A DNA stretch of 64,000 bases from Neofusicoccum parvum (lineage: Eukaryota > Ascomycota > Dothideomycetes > Botryosphaeriales > Botryosphaeriaceae), in the NCBI GenBank assembly GCA_020912385.1, contig CP087215.1, forward strand, positions 1,426,001 through 1,490,000, in the 5' to 3' direction. The translations under genes were made by a program, and so were the position numbers. The stretch's first letter is position 1; each line of letters starts with the position of its first letter. Positions 46,864 through 58,616 of the stretch are shown piece by piece. The notes beneath the pieces are model-generated. The model worked only from the letters and a program-made list of their open reading frames with translations, was not told the origin of the DNA and did no database searches.

Positions 46864-48545
46864 AGCCCTACGCATACCCGGTCGCCGGTCCCCTGCCGTC
46901 CGCCTGGCCTCGAGGGGCGAGAGCCCGGTCCTTCGTTCGCTGCTGCTGCTGCTGTTGTTGCTGTCGTCGTCGTTGCTGCCGTCGTCGCTGGACTCACTCA
47001 TCAAGAGAGGGGGGGAAAATAAAAACTAGGCGGCCTTTCTCCTTCCCTCGGATTGTCGCTCGGATCCGGCTCGCCCCCCGCGTAGGGCTGGGGCGTCGTG
47101 GAAATTGGACACGCAGCCCTACCTGCGCGCGTGTGGGGCTGACCCAGAGCGCCTTCGCCTGCGAAAGACGAAGGTCTTGGACGGGTGCTGTCGTTGTTTG
47201 ATGTGAACAAGGTCGGCCAAGCTGGCCGCGCGTTCGCGGGCATCGCTTCCGCTGCGTCGGGGTTCGGCGCCGATAAAATGGAGGTTTGGGGGTGGTGGTG
47301 GTGGACGTCGTTGCGGCCGAGAGCGGCGGTGGGGATGGGGGATGGGGTCGTGGTCGTGGATTGGGTTTGTGATCTGATCCGAATGTCTGCGCGGTGTCCT
47401 TTTCTCTTCCTTTTCTTTCTTGGCGGATGGGTTGGTGCACGGCGTCCGAGGCAGCGGTCCGGTATTGAGAAGGTATGTGCCTAGAGGTGGTAAGTGTCGG
47501 TTTGAGAATCGAGGCGAGTACGAGGCGTCTCTGGAAGAGATGGTCTGGAAGAGCTCCTGGAAAATGGTGGTGGCTCGAGGCCGAGAACTTGGGCGACCCA
47601 AAGACCTAGAATTCGGACTAGTCGAGGTCGTGGTAGGGATGCCTTTCTTTTGCTCGTGTGCTTTGAATGGTGTCTGTGTTACGTGAGGGAGATGGTTGAG
47701 ATTAAGGTTCTTTCTGTCTGCGAGGGTTAACGAAAAAGGAGAGATAGCCAGGACAGTGAGTATGGTTTGTGGACAGAATTATCATCTCTATTATCTCCTT
47801 GAACAATTCGTACATAGGTCTGCGCGACGACCTGTTGTTGGGGTTTGCCATGGCAAACAATGCAGCCAAGAATTCTATCTACTCTTTCGCTCAGTAATAG
47901 CCCGTGATAACCCAACATAGAATAGGAGGGTAAGCAATTTAAGCTTTGTAGCGCAAAGGTGGCGTTGTACAAGCTTAGAAGCTGGAATTTTCCGAAAGAC
48001 GCATGTCAGCGTGCTTGTCGCCAATAGCGAGGGAGCAGGTGACTCAGACATGGCGGCTGACGGCCAGGTTGAGAGAAGACCGTCTCACAGAACCAGGGTC
48101 GCCTGTCCTTGTGTCGCCTTTTCCCTTGTGCCACCGTCTCTGCAGTGGTAGAACAGTGGCAGCGCGTGCGTGGACGGTTGAGTGTTGCCCAATATGTTCT
48201 TCGAGCCCGTATCAATCCTCCTCTTGCCCTGCTCTCTGGTCCTCGTGTCGTATAACCTCGTAGCCCGCTTTCCGTGCAACTCGAAGTCTGACCGTGGCGA
48301 CGTATGCTCGGTCGGCCGTACAAAGAATACGTGAGACAAGCGGAACATCATCCATGTCCAACATCGTTCGACGATCGTTCGACATGCAAGGTGTTGGAAT
48401 ACGGGATGGATGATTTGAAGTTGTTTTTGGATTGGCTTTTCGATCTCTGGAGGCCGAGGGTATCTGAATGTCTTTGGTGCTGGTAATGAAGAAAAGAAAA
48501 AAAAAGTAGAGAACGCTTTCGAATCGTGATCGAGAGGAGACATCA

Positions 48546-49518
48546 TCACACGCCGCTGTACTGCTGCCCCTGCTCGTAGTGAATGCTCGCGCTCATGAAC
48601 CTCGACCGCTCTTGCCTCCGGTCAAGCCAGCTGCGCACGTCGTCCCACTTGCGGCACGTCCGCGGCTGCTCGGCGAAGTTGATGCCACCGCTGCTGCTGC
48701 GCGGCGGAAGGGGCACGACGCTGAGGTCGGCGGAGCACTGGAGAGACTGCCGCAGGTGGTCGATGCAGTAGTCTGGGAGAGAGTCAGTCAAAGATTCGCT
48801 CAAAGTGAGTGCATATTGTAGGTGGGTGAGGCATACCCAGCTTCTCGCGGTCCAGGCGGGAGGTCTTCTGCCATCCGAGGCCGTCCTGGGGGCCGTGCTC
48901 GCTATAGAAGTCGTCGTCCAGGGCCAGCCGGATAGAGTTGAGACAGCTGAGGCTGTGGAACACGTCCAGCTCGGCGTACACGGTGCCGACCGTGGCGGGC
49001 TTCTTTGCAGCGGGGGTGGCAGACAGGTTCTTCTGGAGGTAAGGGGTGATTTCCTCGTCGGAGAGCGGGAATCGGGAGCCGTCAAGGAGGTTCTTCCAGG
49101 CGCGGTCGAGGCCATAAGTGGTGCGTGGGTCGCCGACATACTGCGGCTCAGTGGAATTGGCGGCGGGGGAGCGGGAGAGATCGTGGGTGGACGAGTTGAA
49201 GGTCAGAGCGCCGGTGAAAGTGCGCTGCTCATAGCTGATGTGGGCGCGAGCATCGCGCGACGCGGCGGATATGGAAAAGGGATCTATCCGGTGCGGGTAG
49301 ACGGGACAGTGGGCGTTGTTGTAGAAGAAGACGGCCAGCGCGGCGAAGAAGATGTTGGAGCAGAACAGAGCGAAAATGAGAACGTGCTGGAAGGACTGCG
49401 TGGAGAGGGACGGCCGCGGGTACTCGTCCTCAGGCTCCCAGCCGTCGACGAGCGGCTCGCGGTGGGCAATGCCCATCTTCTCAGCGTCGAGGGGAGCGTA
49501 GTGGTGCTTTTCGGCCAT
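48546..49518 (-). CDS. UstYa/DUF3328-family membrane protein with altered HxxHC motifs
   Basis: Belongs to the UstYa-like family, of which some members act as oxidases in cyclisation of fungal ribosomal peptides. Exons 49518-48837 and 48772-48546 join across a 64 bp GTATGC...CAG intron, giving 302 residues. One membrane span lies at about 43-67. The first signature reads HSLSC (188-192) instead of HxxHC, and the second reads KLDYCIDHLRQ (226-236) instead of HxxHCIDxLRQ. So three of the four signature histidines are absent while both Cys and the surrounding text remain. It may be inactive or act differently. No precursor peptide gene or other cluster gene is visible nearby. The start context is GCCATGG. 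Confidence 0.82.
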
Positions 49519-52500
49519 GGCTGCGGTGGTTGGTGGGGAGGGACAGTGAGAGACGGGCTGGGGCTCGGCGGGCTGGCGCGCGGGCTGCTATACATACATG
49601 CAGGCGAGGGCGCGCCGAGCTTTGAGGCTTTATTTCTGCAGTGGCATCGCGGTGTCTCCGCAGGGCCCAGGCATACGAGTTGGAGCACCGCTAGCCCTGG
49701 GCTGACGGCTACCTGTCAATCATTCCAGCGGGCGATCCCCGTGGCTGGCTCCAGCCAAGCCGGACAAGCTTATACGAGCGCGCCCGCCCGCCCCCCTTTC
49801 CTGCCGCATGCGGCAGCCATACCACAGGTGCGGCGTCTTTGGTAATGGCTTGGCGCGCGCGGCCGCGGCGGGATTGGTCGCCGCCGCGCAGCATCCTGGC
49901 CCCGGCGATACACGCGCTTTCGCGCCAGCGTTCGCCGAGTTGACGTGCGAGCTGCCCCGGCGCGCACGTGGGTGCCCATGCCTGCCCAACCGCGCGCGGA
50001 CGCGGTTGGTGTCGAGCGCGTCTTCAGCTGCCCGGCCGGCTGAGGTCAGTTGCTTCGCCCGCCGCGCGCAAGCGCTGAGGTCAGGCCGTGGGCCGTCGGC
50101 CGTCGGCTCAGCGCGCAGGGGCCGGCTATACACAGCGTGGTCGAGGGCCCGCGCGGCATTCATGCGGGCTGCGTGCGGCGAGAGTCAGGCAGAGCCGCCT
50201 ATACGGGGCGCTGTATACCACAGAGCACGGCGCGCGGGCCCGTGGCCTCTCCGCACGGCAATGCCACCTGCGCCGGCGCCGTATTTTTAGACGGGTAGCC
50301 CGCCCGCGGCTGGAGTTCTGCCGACGGCGGGCCCCAAGTCTGCCTTGGGGCTGGCTGTGCCTGGGACGGAGCGCTGCCAAGAAGCCGTGGGCGCGTTGGT
50401 GTTGGAGAGCGTGCGCGGGCGGAAATTGGCGATTGCGCCATGGCAGCGGGCGATGGGCTGCTCGTCTGCCCCGGCAGCCTGAGGCTGGCTGCTTGCGCGC
50501 GCGCCGGCGGTCGGCATTCCACCGTGGCTTCGGCTGCCCGTGCCTGGCGGCCCTGACGCCATGTCACGTTCTCCACCGCGCCCTGCACGCAACCGTGGTT
50601 CCCTCTCCCTCTGCTCTCTTCTCTCTGCATCGTGCCCACGAGCACCGCTCTCCGCCAGCGCGCTACCCGTCCCCGCCGCGTCTGCGCCTCCGCCCACCAG
50701 AGCCGATCGCGCTGCGCCCGCGCCTGTTGCCGCTATAATTAGCACCGCCAAGTGGCGCGCAGGACTCGATGGATTCTTTTGCAAGCGGCCCCTGCCGTAG
50801 CGAGGCACGGTGGAAGGTTAAGCTTCTGCTATCTAACGGATCCTGGCGGCCGAAGAGTGGAGCTATCCGCTCTGAGGGAAAACTGTGCGCTTGCCCTCCA
50901 CGGCCAGGCGTGCGTCCGCAGCCGGAAGGATCCACTGATCGTACGTTTGCGCCTGCTGCAGGAGGACCCGAAGCCAGAAGCTGGGCCAAGCCGATTTCCT
51001 CCTGCTTGCGTTGCGGGCCTTCACGGGACTGGACCTCTCCACCAGCGATGAGAGCCGCGGCACTGCTGGATCCCGGGACCCATATTGGGATCCGCACCGC
51101 CGTTGAGCCTTGCAGCACTCTCAGCAGTGCTGCATCCGGCCCCAAATATCGATCTGCAGACCCAGAAGTCATCTCCGGCTGTTCGCCTCTGTCCCGCTGC
51201 ACAAGAGAAAAGAAGCCTTCAAGACGCATGCACAAAACCTTCTCATACGAGAGGCGCCTCGTCCTCTTGCAACCCGCAGAGTGCTGCCTAAACCGTCGAC
51301 GCCGCGGGCCAGTAACCCCTCGCAGTCGGCGTTCGGACCGGCCACGAAAATGCCCGGTCCGTACCCACAAGATTGGTCGTCTAATAGATCTTCCCACACC
51401 AGAAAGCTTGGCCTCGAGCTTCGCAAGATGCACGATACGGTGTGTGGGGCGGCATAAGCATCTGTGCGAGCTCAAGAGCAAGAGAACCGCCAGACAGGTC
51501 TCACTGTAGGCTGATGGCCTGTCTGTGCGTCCTTCTGGAAGGACGTATCCCGCAAGAACCACAAGATTTGGCGACTCGGGGTGGCATTGAAGATACGGAT
51601 CAGTCATGTTGCCTCCGACCCCTGATACTTTTGTTACATGCATGCGTGGTCGGCGGCGCATCCGCGGCTGCAACGGAGCCCGCGGTCTCCCGTGCCAGTT
51701 GTCACACCCGCGACACCACCGGCTTCAGGCAATGTCGACGAAGTGGAACCGTTGCGCCTTACTACGTAGTACGTCGACGAGAGACTGCGCACAGGAGGTC
51801 CGATTTTTCACTGCCGGCCCGCCGCCGCGCGCTCGAAGGGTCGACCTGCTTGTTTCGGCTTGGTGGTGCCTGCGTGGGTCAAGGCCCTCGTATTGTTCGT
51901 ATGCAATCAACCACCGCCGTCGTGCTCTCAGCCAATCGACGCCCTTTGAATATGTAACGGGGCGCAGTAAGGCGTCGGCGAGCACCTCTGTCTTGCCGCA
52001 TCGGGTCACCGCTAAAGGCTTCTAGTGAATACTCGACTGCACCTCGGGCTTTCCAGCTGTTCAAGGAGAGGCACAACGTCTCTCACAGGAATTCATGTCG
52101 GGGTTTGGAAACAGTAGGCAGCCCGCCTTTGGTGAGACTGCCCTTGCCTTGATGCTGTTTTAGCCAAGGATACCCTCAGTGTTGCCTGTGGTTCTTACGC
52201 AATGAACATGCCCTTCGGTCGACGCATTGACCACCAGAGACCGCCCACGCCCAAGGATTAAAAATAGATGATTCCTTCCTGAGCGGACTCAGCGACGCCG
52301 TATGGCTGATGGCCGCCCTCGATGTTTGATTTGCAACGGACGGAGGGCCCTAGTTCGTTGCTGATGGCAACGACAGGCGTCTCAACTACTCTCGATGCTC
52401 GCAGTTGTCCGCGTCACGACCTGACGCTCTTCCGCATCGGGAGGGGATGTTGCATGCCACATCGCTACTCTCATGGTAGACTAGGCAGTCACCGTATTCA

Positions 52501-53536
52501 CGAGAGACTTGCGGCGTCAGTGGCGCTTGGTGTGGAGAGACGGCAGAACACGAGCGCATAGATGGTGATGATCTACCGAGACTTCCCGGTGGGCGGCGGG
52601 GATGGGCAAGAGGAAGACTGGGGATCGGCTGGCGCTCGAGTGTAGACTGAACAAGTGGCATGTGATGAATCAATTACCGCCACCTCATCACGCCGATCGA
52701 CCACTTGCAGTGAAGCTCTGAGTTTCGGTGGCTTTCTTGGCCCAGCTGATGTGAGGCGCACTGAGCTACGCTGTACCACAGGAGCAGACAGTGTGCTTCG
52801 AGAGCAGGGAGTACGCTGGCCTTTTGCTCAATCACCGCCTACTCACTAATCTAGGGGATGGCTACTGATAGTCAGGGAGATACATTTAGCCCACTCCACA
52901 CTCAACAATCCTTTCACTCACTCAAAGGACCATCAGTGCACCACAAGCTGCCCTAACTCCAGCATGGCTAAGGACTAAAGCAAGGACCAACCCGAAGTTT
53001 CTGCATGAGCTACTGCCCAACACAGGAGACCGGAGTAAAGCTGTGAGAATCCTCGCGTGCGTTCGAGGCGTCCTAGCAACGAGCAACAGAAAAGGGGTTT
53101 TGCTAACTTAACTACATCTTTTGCTTAGTTTAGCTACATCTCGCATAGGGTGCCCCTTTACATGGCTTCAAGATTTCCGTACCTCCATCGATTCGTCCCA
53201 TCGCACAGTCTGCACACCCAACCTCGGATACGCCACCATCAAGGGTGCGATACTACAAAGGGATACAAGGTGCAGTCAGCTATCGGCACGACGGAAACAG
53301 AACTCCTGCGGCATGACAATCAAAGCTCCTTGGAGCAGTAGGAGCATTAGTCGAGTCAACTTCGATCCACTTTGATATATGGTCCTAAGGGCGTTGCGTC
53401 TGGACGATCGCTCCGACTCCCTCCATGGTTGTGCATGCTAGTTATGTTGGTCGAGAGAAAAGAGCAGCGGCGCAGCGGGCTGCCGAAGAAATGGCAGTGT
53501 AGGAAGGGATGCCTAAGCCGATTGAACGCATTGCCT
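49519..53536. other. Gene-poor region, left part
   Basis: From 49.5 to about 52 kb the DNA is GC-rich with chance frames (for example 50663-51673 minus, 51442-51957 plus) that show no family features. From 52 to 53.5 kb composition falls toward balanced and frames become short. No gene, tRNA or clear repeat is recognised. Confidence 0.45.
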
Positions 53537-53624
53537 GTGTGGGTGATTGAAGCATTCATCCGGATGGCTTTTTCCCCTATGTTAGAATACTTTGGTGTCC
53601 GGACGAATGCTTCACCTGCCCATG
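53537..53624. mobile_element. MITE-like palindromic element, copy 7 (best preserved arms)
   Basis: The left arm GATTGAAGCATTCATCCGGA and the inverted right arm (AGGTGAAGCATTCGTCCGGA on the other strand) differ at few positions. The pairing extends outward through GTGGGT versus ATGGGC. The interior is about 35 bp and noncoding. Confidence 0.7.
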
Positions 53625-54668
53625 AGCGAGTTAAGGCTGTCCATTGCTTTTGCGATCCACTATGACGGCATCCATCTCTCATTGTAGCCATCTTATACCG
53701 CTTCTATTCTTCACAAGTAGACTGAAACTTTGTTTGATGGGAACAAATGCCTGGATGTCAGAGGTTTGCCTGGCCAACGTTGCGAGCGGCAAAGAGCTCA
53801 GTGGAGCAACCAAGGCTGGCGAGCACTCAGGCAGGGCACTCATCGCCATCTACTTCTACCCGATCCAGGGTGGTTGAATGTGAGAAGCCTATCGAAGTAA
53901 AAGTGCCTCTTTGGCGCATACATTGATGCTGCACCTCCACGTCGCGTTGTACCTATCAGCCCCGGTTTGCCCTCGCGAGTCCGACCCTTCCTGCTCACCC
54001 CGGTTCCCATTTTCTGAGGTCTGGTGAGCTGTCCGCCTTTCTCAATCGTCAGTTTTCAGAATTGCCGCTTCTCTGTGAGGCCGTGCTCTATGCGGCGGTT
54101 GGTCCACTCGATAGAGTTCGTGAAGTGCATACACTGCGTTTTTACGTGAGAGTTCGCAATGAGCCACCGCCCGAGAGCTTTGCATTTGCATAAGGTGACT
54201 TAGAGTGCGACCACCTTTGTGCTGACGATGATGGCCCGCCTCCGAGGCAAGTGCTGGGGATTTTTCTAGATAATCCAAGAAATTTCGCCACACTAATTTT
54301 GAATATAGGGTTGATCGAGCCCTATGTGTTTCCTAAGGAAAGCAAAGATAATAATGAAATGTAGTATAGTAGACTACCCGTTTCTTGTGCTTTGTTGGAC
54401 TACTACCCTTATCGGATGCTTTTATAGTACTACTAAGTACTGATACTTCAGGCCATCATAGTGGGTAAGCTCGAAATGGGCGAAAGAGAATGTAGTGTTT
54501 CCCGGGTTGAGTTTGATACGGGCAAATAAAGCACACACCGATACACGTATAGCCACTAACCTCCGAACACGAGAATAATTGGTGACATTGGCGTGAAAAC
54601 TACTCAATAGCATGGCTAAAAAGTATTGTGTGGTATCGGAGAATGCAGAAGGCAAAAAGAAAATGTAA
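53625..54668. other. Intergenic stretch before tRNA-Glu
   Basis: No gene recognised. Composition becomes AT-rich from about 54,280. Confidence 0.5.
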
Positions 54669-54761
54669 TTCCGTTACCGGGAATCGAACCCGGGCCGCTC
54701 CGGCACTGAGATTCAAGCAGATCTTGAAAGCGGAGAATCCTAACCCCTAGACCATAACGGA
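54669..54761 (-). tRNA. tRNA-Glu(UUC) with a 21-nt intron
   Basis: Read on the minus strand, the acceptor arm TCCGTTA pairs with TAACGGA, followed by an A discriminator. The anticodon stem CTCCG/CGGAG encloses loop C-T-TTC-A-[intron]-C, with anticodon TTC at 54728-54726. The intron occupies 54724-54704, after position 37, the standard eukaryotic nuclear site. The T arm is CCCGG-GTTCGAT-CCGGG-like and contains the B box (GGTTCGATTCC). The mature length is 72 nt. T runs at 54660-54663 and 54654-54658 lie just downstream on the transcribed strand and fit RNA polymerase III termination. Confidence 0.95.
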
Positions 54762-55442
54762 GAGAGTTGAATATGAGTAATCAATTCGGCTTTTACTATT
54801 ATATACTTTATGCTAAAACTGCCTTCGAAATCTTCTCGCCAGCCCTTCATACTCGTACTCTTTTTACTTAATAATTGGGAAACACTAATTCAGGCCTATA
54901 GGCAATCCTATAAATTTTGCAGACCTTCTCTAGGAACAATTAGCGGGCCGTAGTTGGTTCACCGTGGACTATATATAAAACCGCTAAAGGCGAAGCATTC
55001 GACTTGAAAATATTATAGAAGTAAACCAGCTACTTACGCACTAGATTAAGTTTAGAAAACGTCCGCTAAAAGGATAGTTTGGCATGCGGCTTTTTTATTC
55101 AATTTAGTCGAATATTATTCTTGGAAAGTTTCTAAATAGTTCTTATTGTTACCTCTCATTTTTGGATTTTTTTTCGTCGCTCTACCAAGATCTTGCGAGA
55201 ACGAACGCTTTTCTGGGTACTCGGTTCCAAGCCTGAAAATCACACGGGAAATGAAGAAAAGGTGTATTTAGCACATAAGGATTGTCAGCCACCAAGACAA
55301 AGCAGCTGTAGAGGTAGTCCTTCCTGTGGGGCACACGTCTTTCTCGTCGGAAGCCCATTCTGGAGCAAACATTGGTCCAAAGTCCACAAACTTATATGAA
55401 TGTGGCAGATGGTGGCTTAATGCTCTCGGTGAACGCATCTAG
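54762..55442. other. AT-rich stretch, no gene recognised
   Basis: AT-rich DNA with many TA steps and stop codons in all frames, unlike the GC-rich flanks. It could be an old repeat degraded by C-to-T mutation; no element boundary is visible. Confidence 0.4.
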
Positions 55443-55528
55443 GTAGGGAGTTGGAACACTCGTCCGGATGAGAATGTACTCAAAAGATTCCGACAAAGCT
55501 ATCCGTATGAATGCTTCGACTCCCTACG
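55443..55528. mobile_element. MITE-like palindromic element, copy 8
   Basis: A 27-bp left arm starting GTAGGGAGTTGGAACACTCG pairs with an inverted right arm that reads GTAGGGAGTCGAAGCATTCA on the other strand. Of 27 aligned positions 21 match; five of the six differences are transitions. The interior is about 32 bp. Confidence 0.65.
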
Positions 55529-56264
55529 CCCTGCTTATATAACAGTAATGCCGAGCTGTTGCGGAGGCTTTGAAAATGCCGAAAACTTGATCACCAACTT
55601 CATCTGCGGTCAATCCAGCGAGAACCAACTTTTACTTCAGGCCACAACGGTGCCCATATGACCAACTGACCTTGGCATCCTCCGACCCCATTCACACCAC
55701 CCGTTGCCCGAACAAACATTTCTTCCACATCGCCTGCGCCCAATCATGGCCACTAATGGTAGAAGTAACTGGCCGGGGAGACCCTTGATATCTCACAGCT
55801 GGCCAGACCCGGTGCTCAGCGGTAGGGATGGCAATGATAACCTTCGCTAGCATGGACGGCGATGATGGTAGATAAAGGTTGTGAATGACTACACTACAGG
55901 CTAGCACAGACTACTCTGGCCTCGCCTCTGCGCTGGCAAAGTTCGTGACACATAGATTTAGCTAAGGCCATTGTATGATGTCGAAGCTTACTTTTTAGAA
56001 TCAACCTTCAATGGGATAGGTCGAAGAAACGGGAGAAGTAGTGGATAGGGAGAGAAACAGGAAGAATAAAGGAGAGGCTGGCTGGGTTGAAGGAAGGAAT
56101 GCGACTGCGCAGAGCCGGCCGGTAACCCAGTCCAGGTCGTCATATCTATCAGCTAACCTACCAATGGACTTCGGAGGTGCCTTCAAGGCGTCCGGTCCCA
56201 AGGAAACAGAGAAATTCGTTTGACACATGAAGCAGAGATAACATGACATGGTTGACAGCACAAA
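55529..56264. other. Intergenic stretch downstream of 2EXR gene
   Basis: No gene recognised. It borders the 3' end of the minus-strand 2EXR protein gene. Confidence 0.5.
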
Positions 56265-57413
56265 TCATTTCACAACGTGCCATCCATGCGTGTCAAGATC
56301 AACTTGACAAGGGTTGGCCGAGTTTGCGAATCTTCCAACTTTTCGCCATCGGCCTGGGTATACAGCCGTCTTCTCCATGCTGCCCTGCAGTACCTTCATC
56401 TTTGCTCGCGGCCAGACAACACCACTTGATTCCGCAGTAGCATCGTCCGGCTCAACACACTCAGTGGAGCGGTGGAGCATCAGCAACCGCAAGCGCCGAT
56501 AGAATATCTCTTGAGCTTTTAGATCCTCCTTGTAGTCAGGATTGGACTCGCCATCCCAGGCCGTCATGTCAACGCGGTCGTAGGCTGCCAGCTTGTCATC
56601 ATGGGCAGCACCTACTGCCTCGATCCAGTGGCGGCAGCCATAGAAGACGGCCTGAGCCTGCTTCTCGGCATCAAAGCTGTCTGCAGAGGGGAAGGGACGG
56701 AGCCATTGCAGGCGGAACAGTTCAAGATCCGTTGCATAGGCAAGCGGATACAAGCCAGACAGAAACGCGGCATCTTTGGGGGCGCTGGGGGTGAAGTCCT
56801 TGCCGTTCCAGGTCCAGAGGTAGCGCAGGTACTTGACGGAGCTCCCTATCTGAACGAGAAAGTGCGGCAACTCGACGAAGTTCATGAAGAAGCCGTTGTG
56901 GCCGTACAGGATCGGAGTGGCCTCGTGGTGGATCTGACGATTGGCTCGCAGCATTTGCGTGGCCAACCTGTGGCCGCAGGCTGAGCGGTGGAGCCAGATG
57001 GAACGCAGCATGCGGCGGATGTGGTAGCCGTGCTTGAGCGAGGTCCTCGCCAAGCATCGCGATATGAGAGGGCCGGACTCGGAGTGGTCGATTGTGGCGT
57101 CCCGCGAGAGCTCTTCCCGGCCAGCGAAGCGGATGACCAGCCAGTGGCGATGCTTGGGGCCGTGGTACTGGCTGTTGTGGGCGATGAAATTCAGCGGCCG
57201 CGGAAAGCAGCCGCCGGGCAGGTCTTCGTTCCACGGAGCGACCAGGGCATACTCGTAGATTTGATTGCGGATCTCGGCGGGCAGATCGAGAAACGACACC
57301 GGGTTGGTGGCTTGAGAGGATGGGCTCGTAGGGCTCTGCGGGCCATCGGCTAAGGGAGGGTGGTCGGGCATTGGGAAGCGTGATTGGCGCATCGGCTCGG
57401 GCAGACTAGTCAT
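56265..57413 (-). CDS. 2EXR/F-box-like domain protein
   Basis: Fungal-specific protein of the 2EXR type, an F-box-like N-terminal motif common in expanded ascomycete families; the function is generally unknown. Single exon, 382 residues. The motif FLDLPAEIRNQIYEYAL lies near residues 40-56, followed by a second conserved block (LLRANRQIHHEATPILYGHN-like, around residues 165-185). The start is the ATG at 57413 with A at -3. The same frame stays open upstream to 57686, but only from a TTG and with Arg/Ser-rich composition typical of GC-rich leaders. Confidence 0.8.
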   Translation of the reverse strand: MTSLPEPMRQSRFPMPDHPPLADGPQSPTSPSSQATNPVSFLDLPAEIRNQIYEYALVAPWNEDLPGGCFPRPLNFIAHNSQYHGPKHRHWLVIRFAGREELSRDATIDHSESGPLISRCLARTSLKHGYHIRRMLRSIWLHRSACGHRLATQMLRANRQIHHEATPILYGHNGFFMNFVELPHFLVQIGSSVKYLRYLWTWNGKDFTPSAPKDAAFLSGLYPLAYATDLELFRLQWLRPFPSADSFDAEKQAQAVFYGCRHWIEAVGAAHDDKLAAYDRVDMTAWDGESNPDYKEDLKAQEIFYRRLRLLMLHRSTECVEPDDATAESSGVVWPRAKMKVLQGSMEKTAVYPGRWRKVGRFANSANPCQVDLDTHGWHVVK

Positions 57414-58616
57414 AGTGAGGGAGCTAATGTTTAGAGTGAAAAGGAGACCGTGTGGCTCGCGCGCTGAGAACGGGAGACGTCGCCTGTGGTCAGCAGGCCG
57501 CCGGCGGGCCCCACTGCGGCGAGTGCCAGTGCTCGGACCGACTCGCCGTCCGGGGAAAGGCCCGATTGTGCCTGGCGAGCATCGCGACCGCAGCTGCAGC
57601 AGCGGGTGGTGCTGGAGCACGCTGGCTGCGGGTGGAGTGCGAGCGGAATGCTCGGATGGTGGTGTGAGTGCGGCCTCTGTCCCCAAGCGAAAGTCAGTTT
57701 CGGCAGGCGGCGGCCGTTCCGACTTGCCTCGCGCGCGGCGGCGCTAGGCTAGAGCCCGATGCCAGATTTGTGGGGAAGCGGGCGGAGAGGCAGGAACGTG
57801 GAGGAACATGGCGGCGTGCGGCCAGCGGCTGGCGCCAAGCAGCGCTGCATGTCCAATGCCTGGTGGCCGAGGTCCTGGCCGCCGACGGAGGCAGAGTGCG
57901 GCAGACGTGCTGGGCGACGCGTGGCGGACGCCGCGGTGATGGCGGGGAGAGGTCGGGCACAGGCAAGCCACGCGGGCCACCACCCTCACCCTCACTTCAC
58001 TCATCCCCATCCTCGCCTGGCCGGCCGGCAGCACCAGCGACAGTCCCGGATGATGCAAGACCCAGCACCTGCAGCGCTGCACCGCGCGGAAGAGGTCTTA
58101 TCACTGCGGCGCTGCGGGATGCCGGCCAATATGTAGTCGGATTTGAGGTGCATGCTGCAGGGTGGCCGCACCTGCCGTCGCAGGCGGCCGCTGTTTCCCC
58201 AGTTTTCAGGCTCGGTCGTCAGGCCATTCCTTATCTGCGACGCCGCCTGAACTTACTTCCGCGCCCTGCTCATTGGCCTGGCTGCCGCCGGTGGGCCGCC
58301 GCTGTGGACGCAGGCGACGACGCTTCAGGCACGCTGCCCGCGGACGGGTGCTGCTGTGTGGATCGGCATTCCCGAGCACGGATGGGGTGCTCACCGTTCC
58401 CCGTGGGGTGCGATCCGCCGCCAACTACCGCGCAGTCGGAAGCAGCACCACAGCACTGCGCCCAGCCTTTCCTCCACGATCGCGTCTGGGCATGGCTCGG
58501 CACCGCAAACCTTGGTGCTACAAGAGACACTCCCGCGCCCGTCTGTCGGGTCTTGTCCAGGTGCGACCCATCCTCCCGACGCCCAATCTCTCGCCCCGGA
58601 CGCTTCGCACCACACC
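57414..58616. promoter_or_regulatory. Intergenic region between divergent 2EXR and MFS genes
   Basis: This 1.2 kb GC-rich region separates two divergent starts and should hold both promoters. Open frames here (57668-58684 plus and others) run through the downstream start region in a different frame and show no family features. Confidence 0.5.

Larger units (their letters stand above)
45548..48545. other. 3 kb intergenic region with poly-C tract and one doubtful gene
   Basis: No well-supported gene. The GC-rich middle (46.4-47.4 kb) contains a 34-base C run and a doubtful spliced frame at 46391-46752. CCACC-rich microsatellite-like sequence lies at 47283-47310 (GGT repeats on plus). The right 900 bp precede the 3' end of the UstYa-like gene. 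Confidence 0.45.

Noticed and set aside
50663..51673. 336-codon minus-strand frame in the gene-poor region
   Set aside because: It is Arg/Gly/Ser-rich without recognisable motifs, and plus-strand frames are also open across it. Chance is the simplest explanation.
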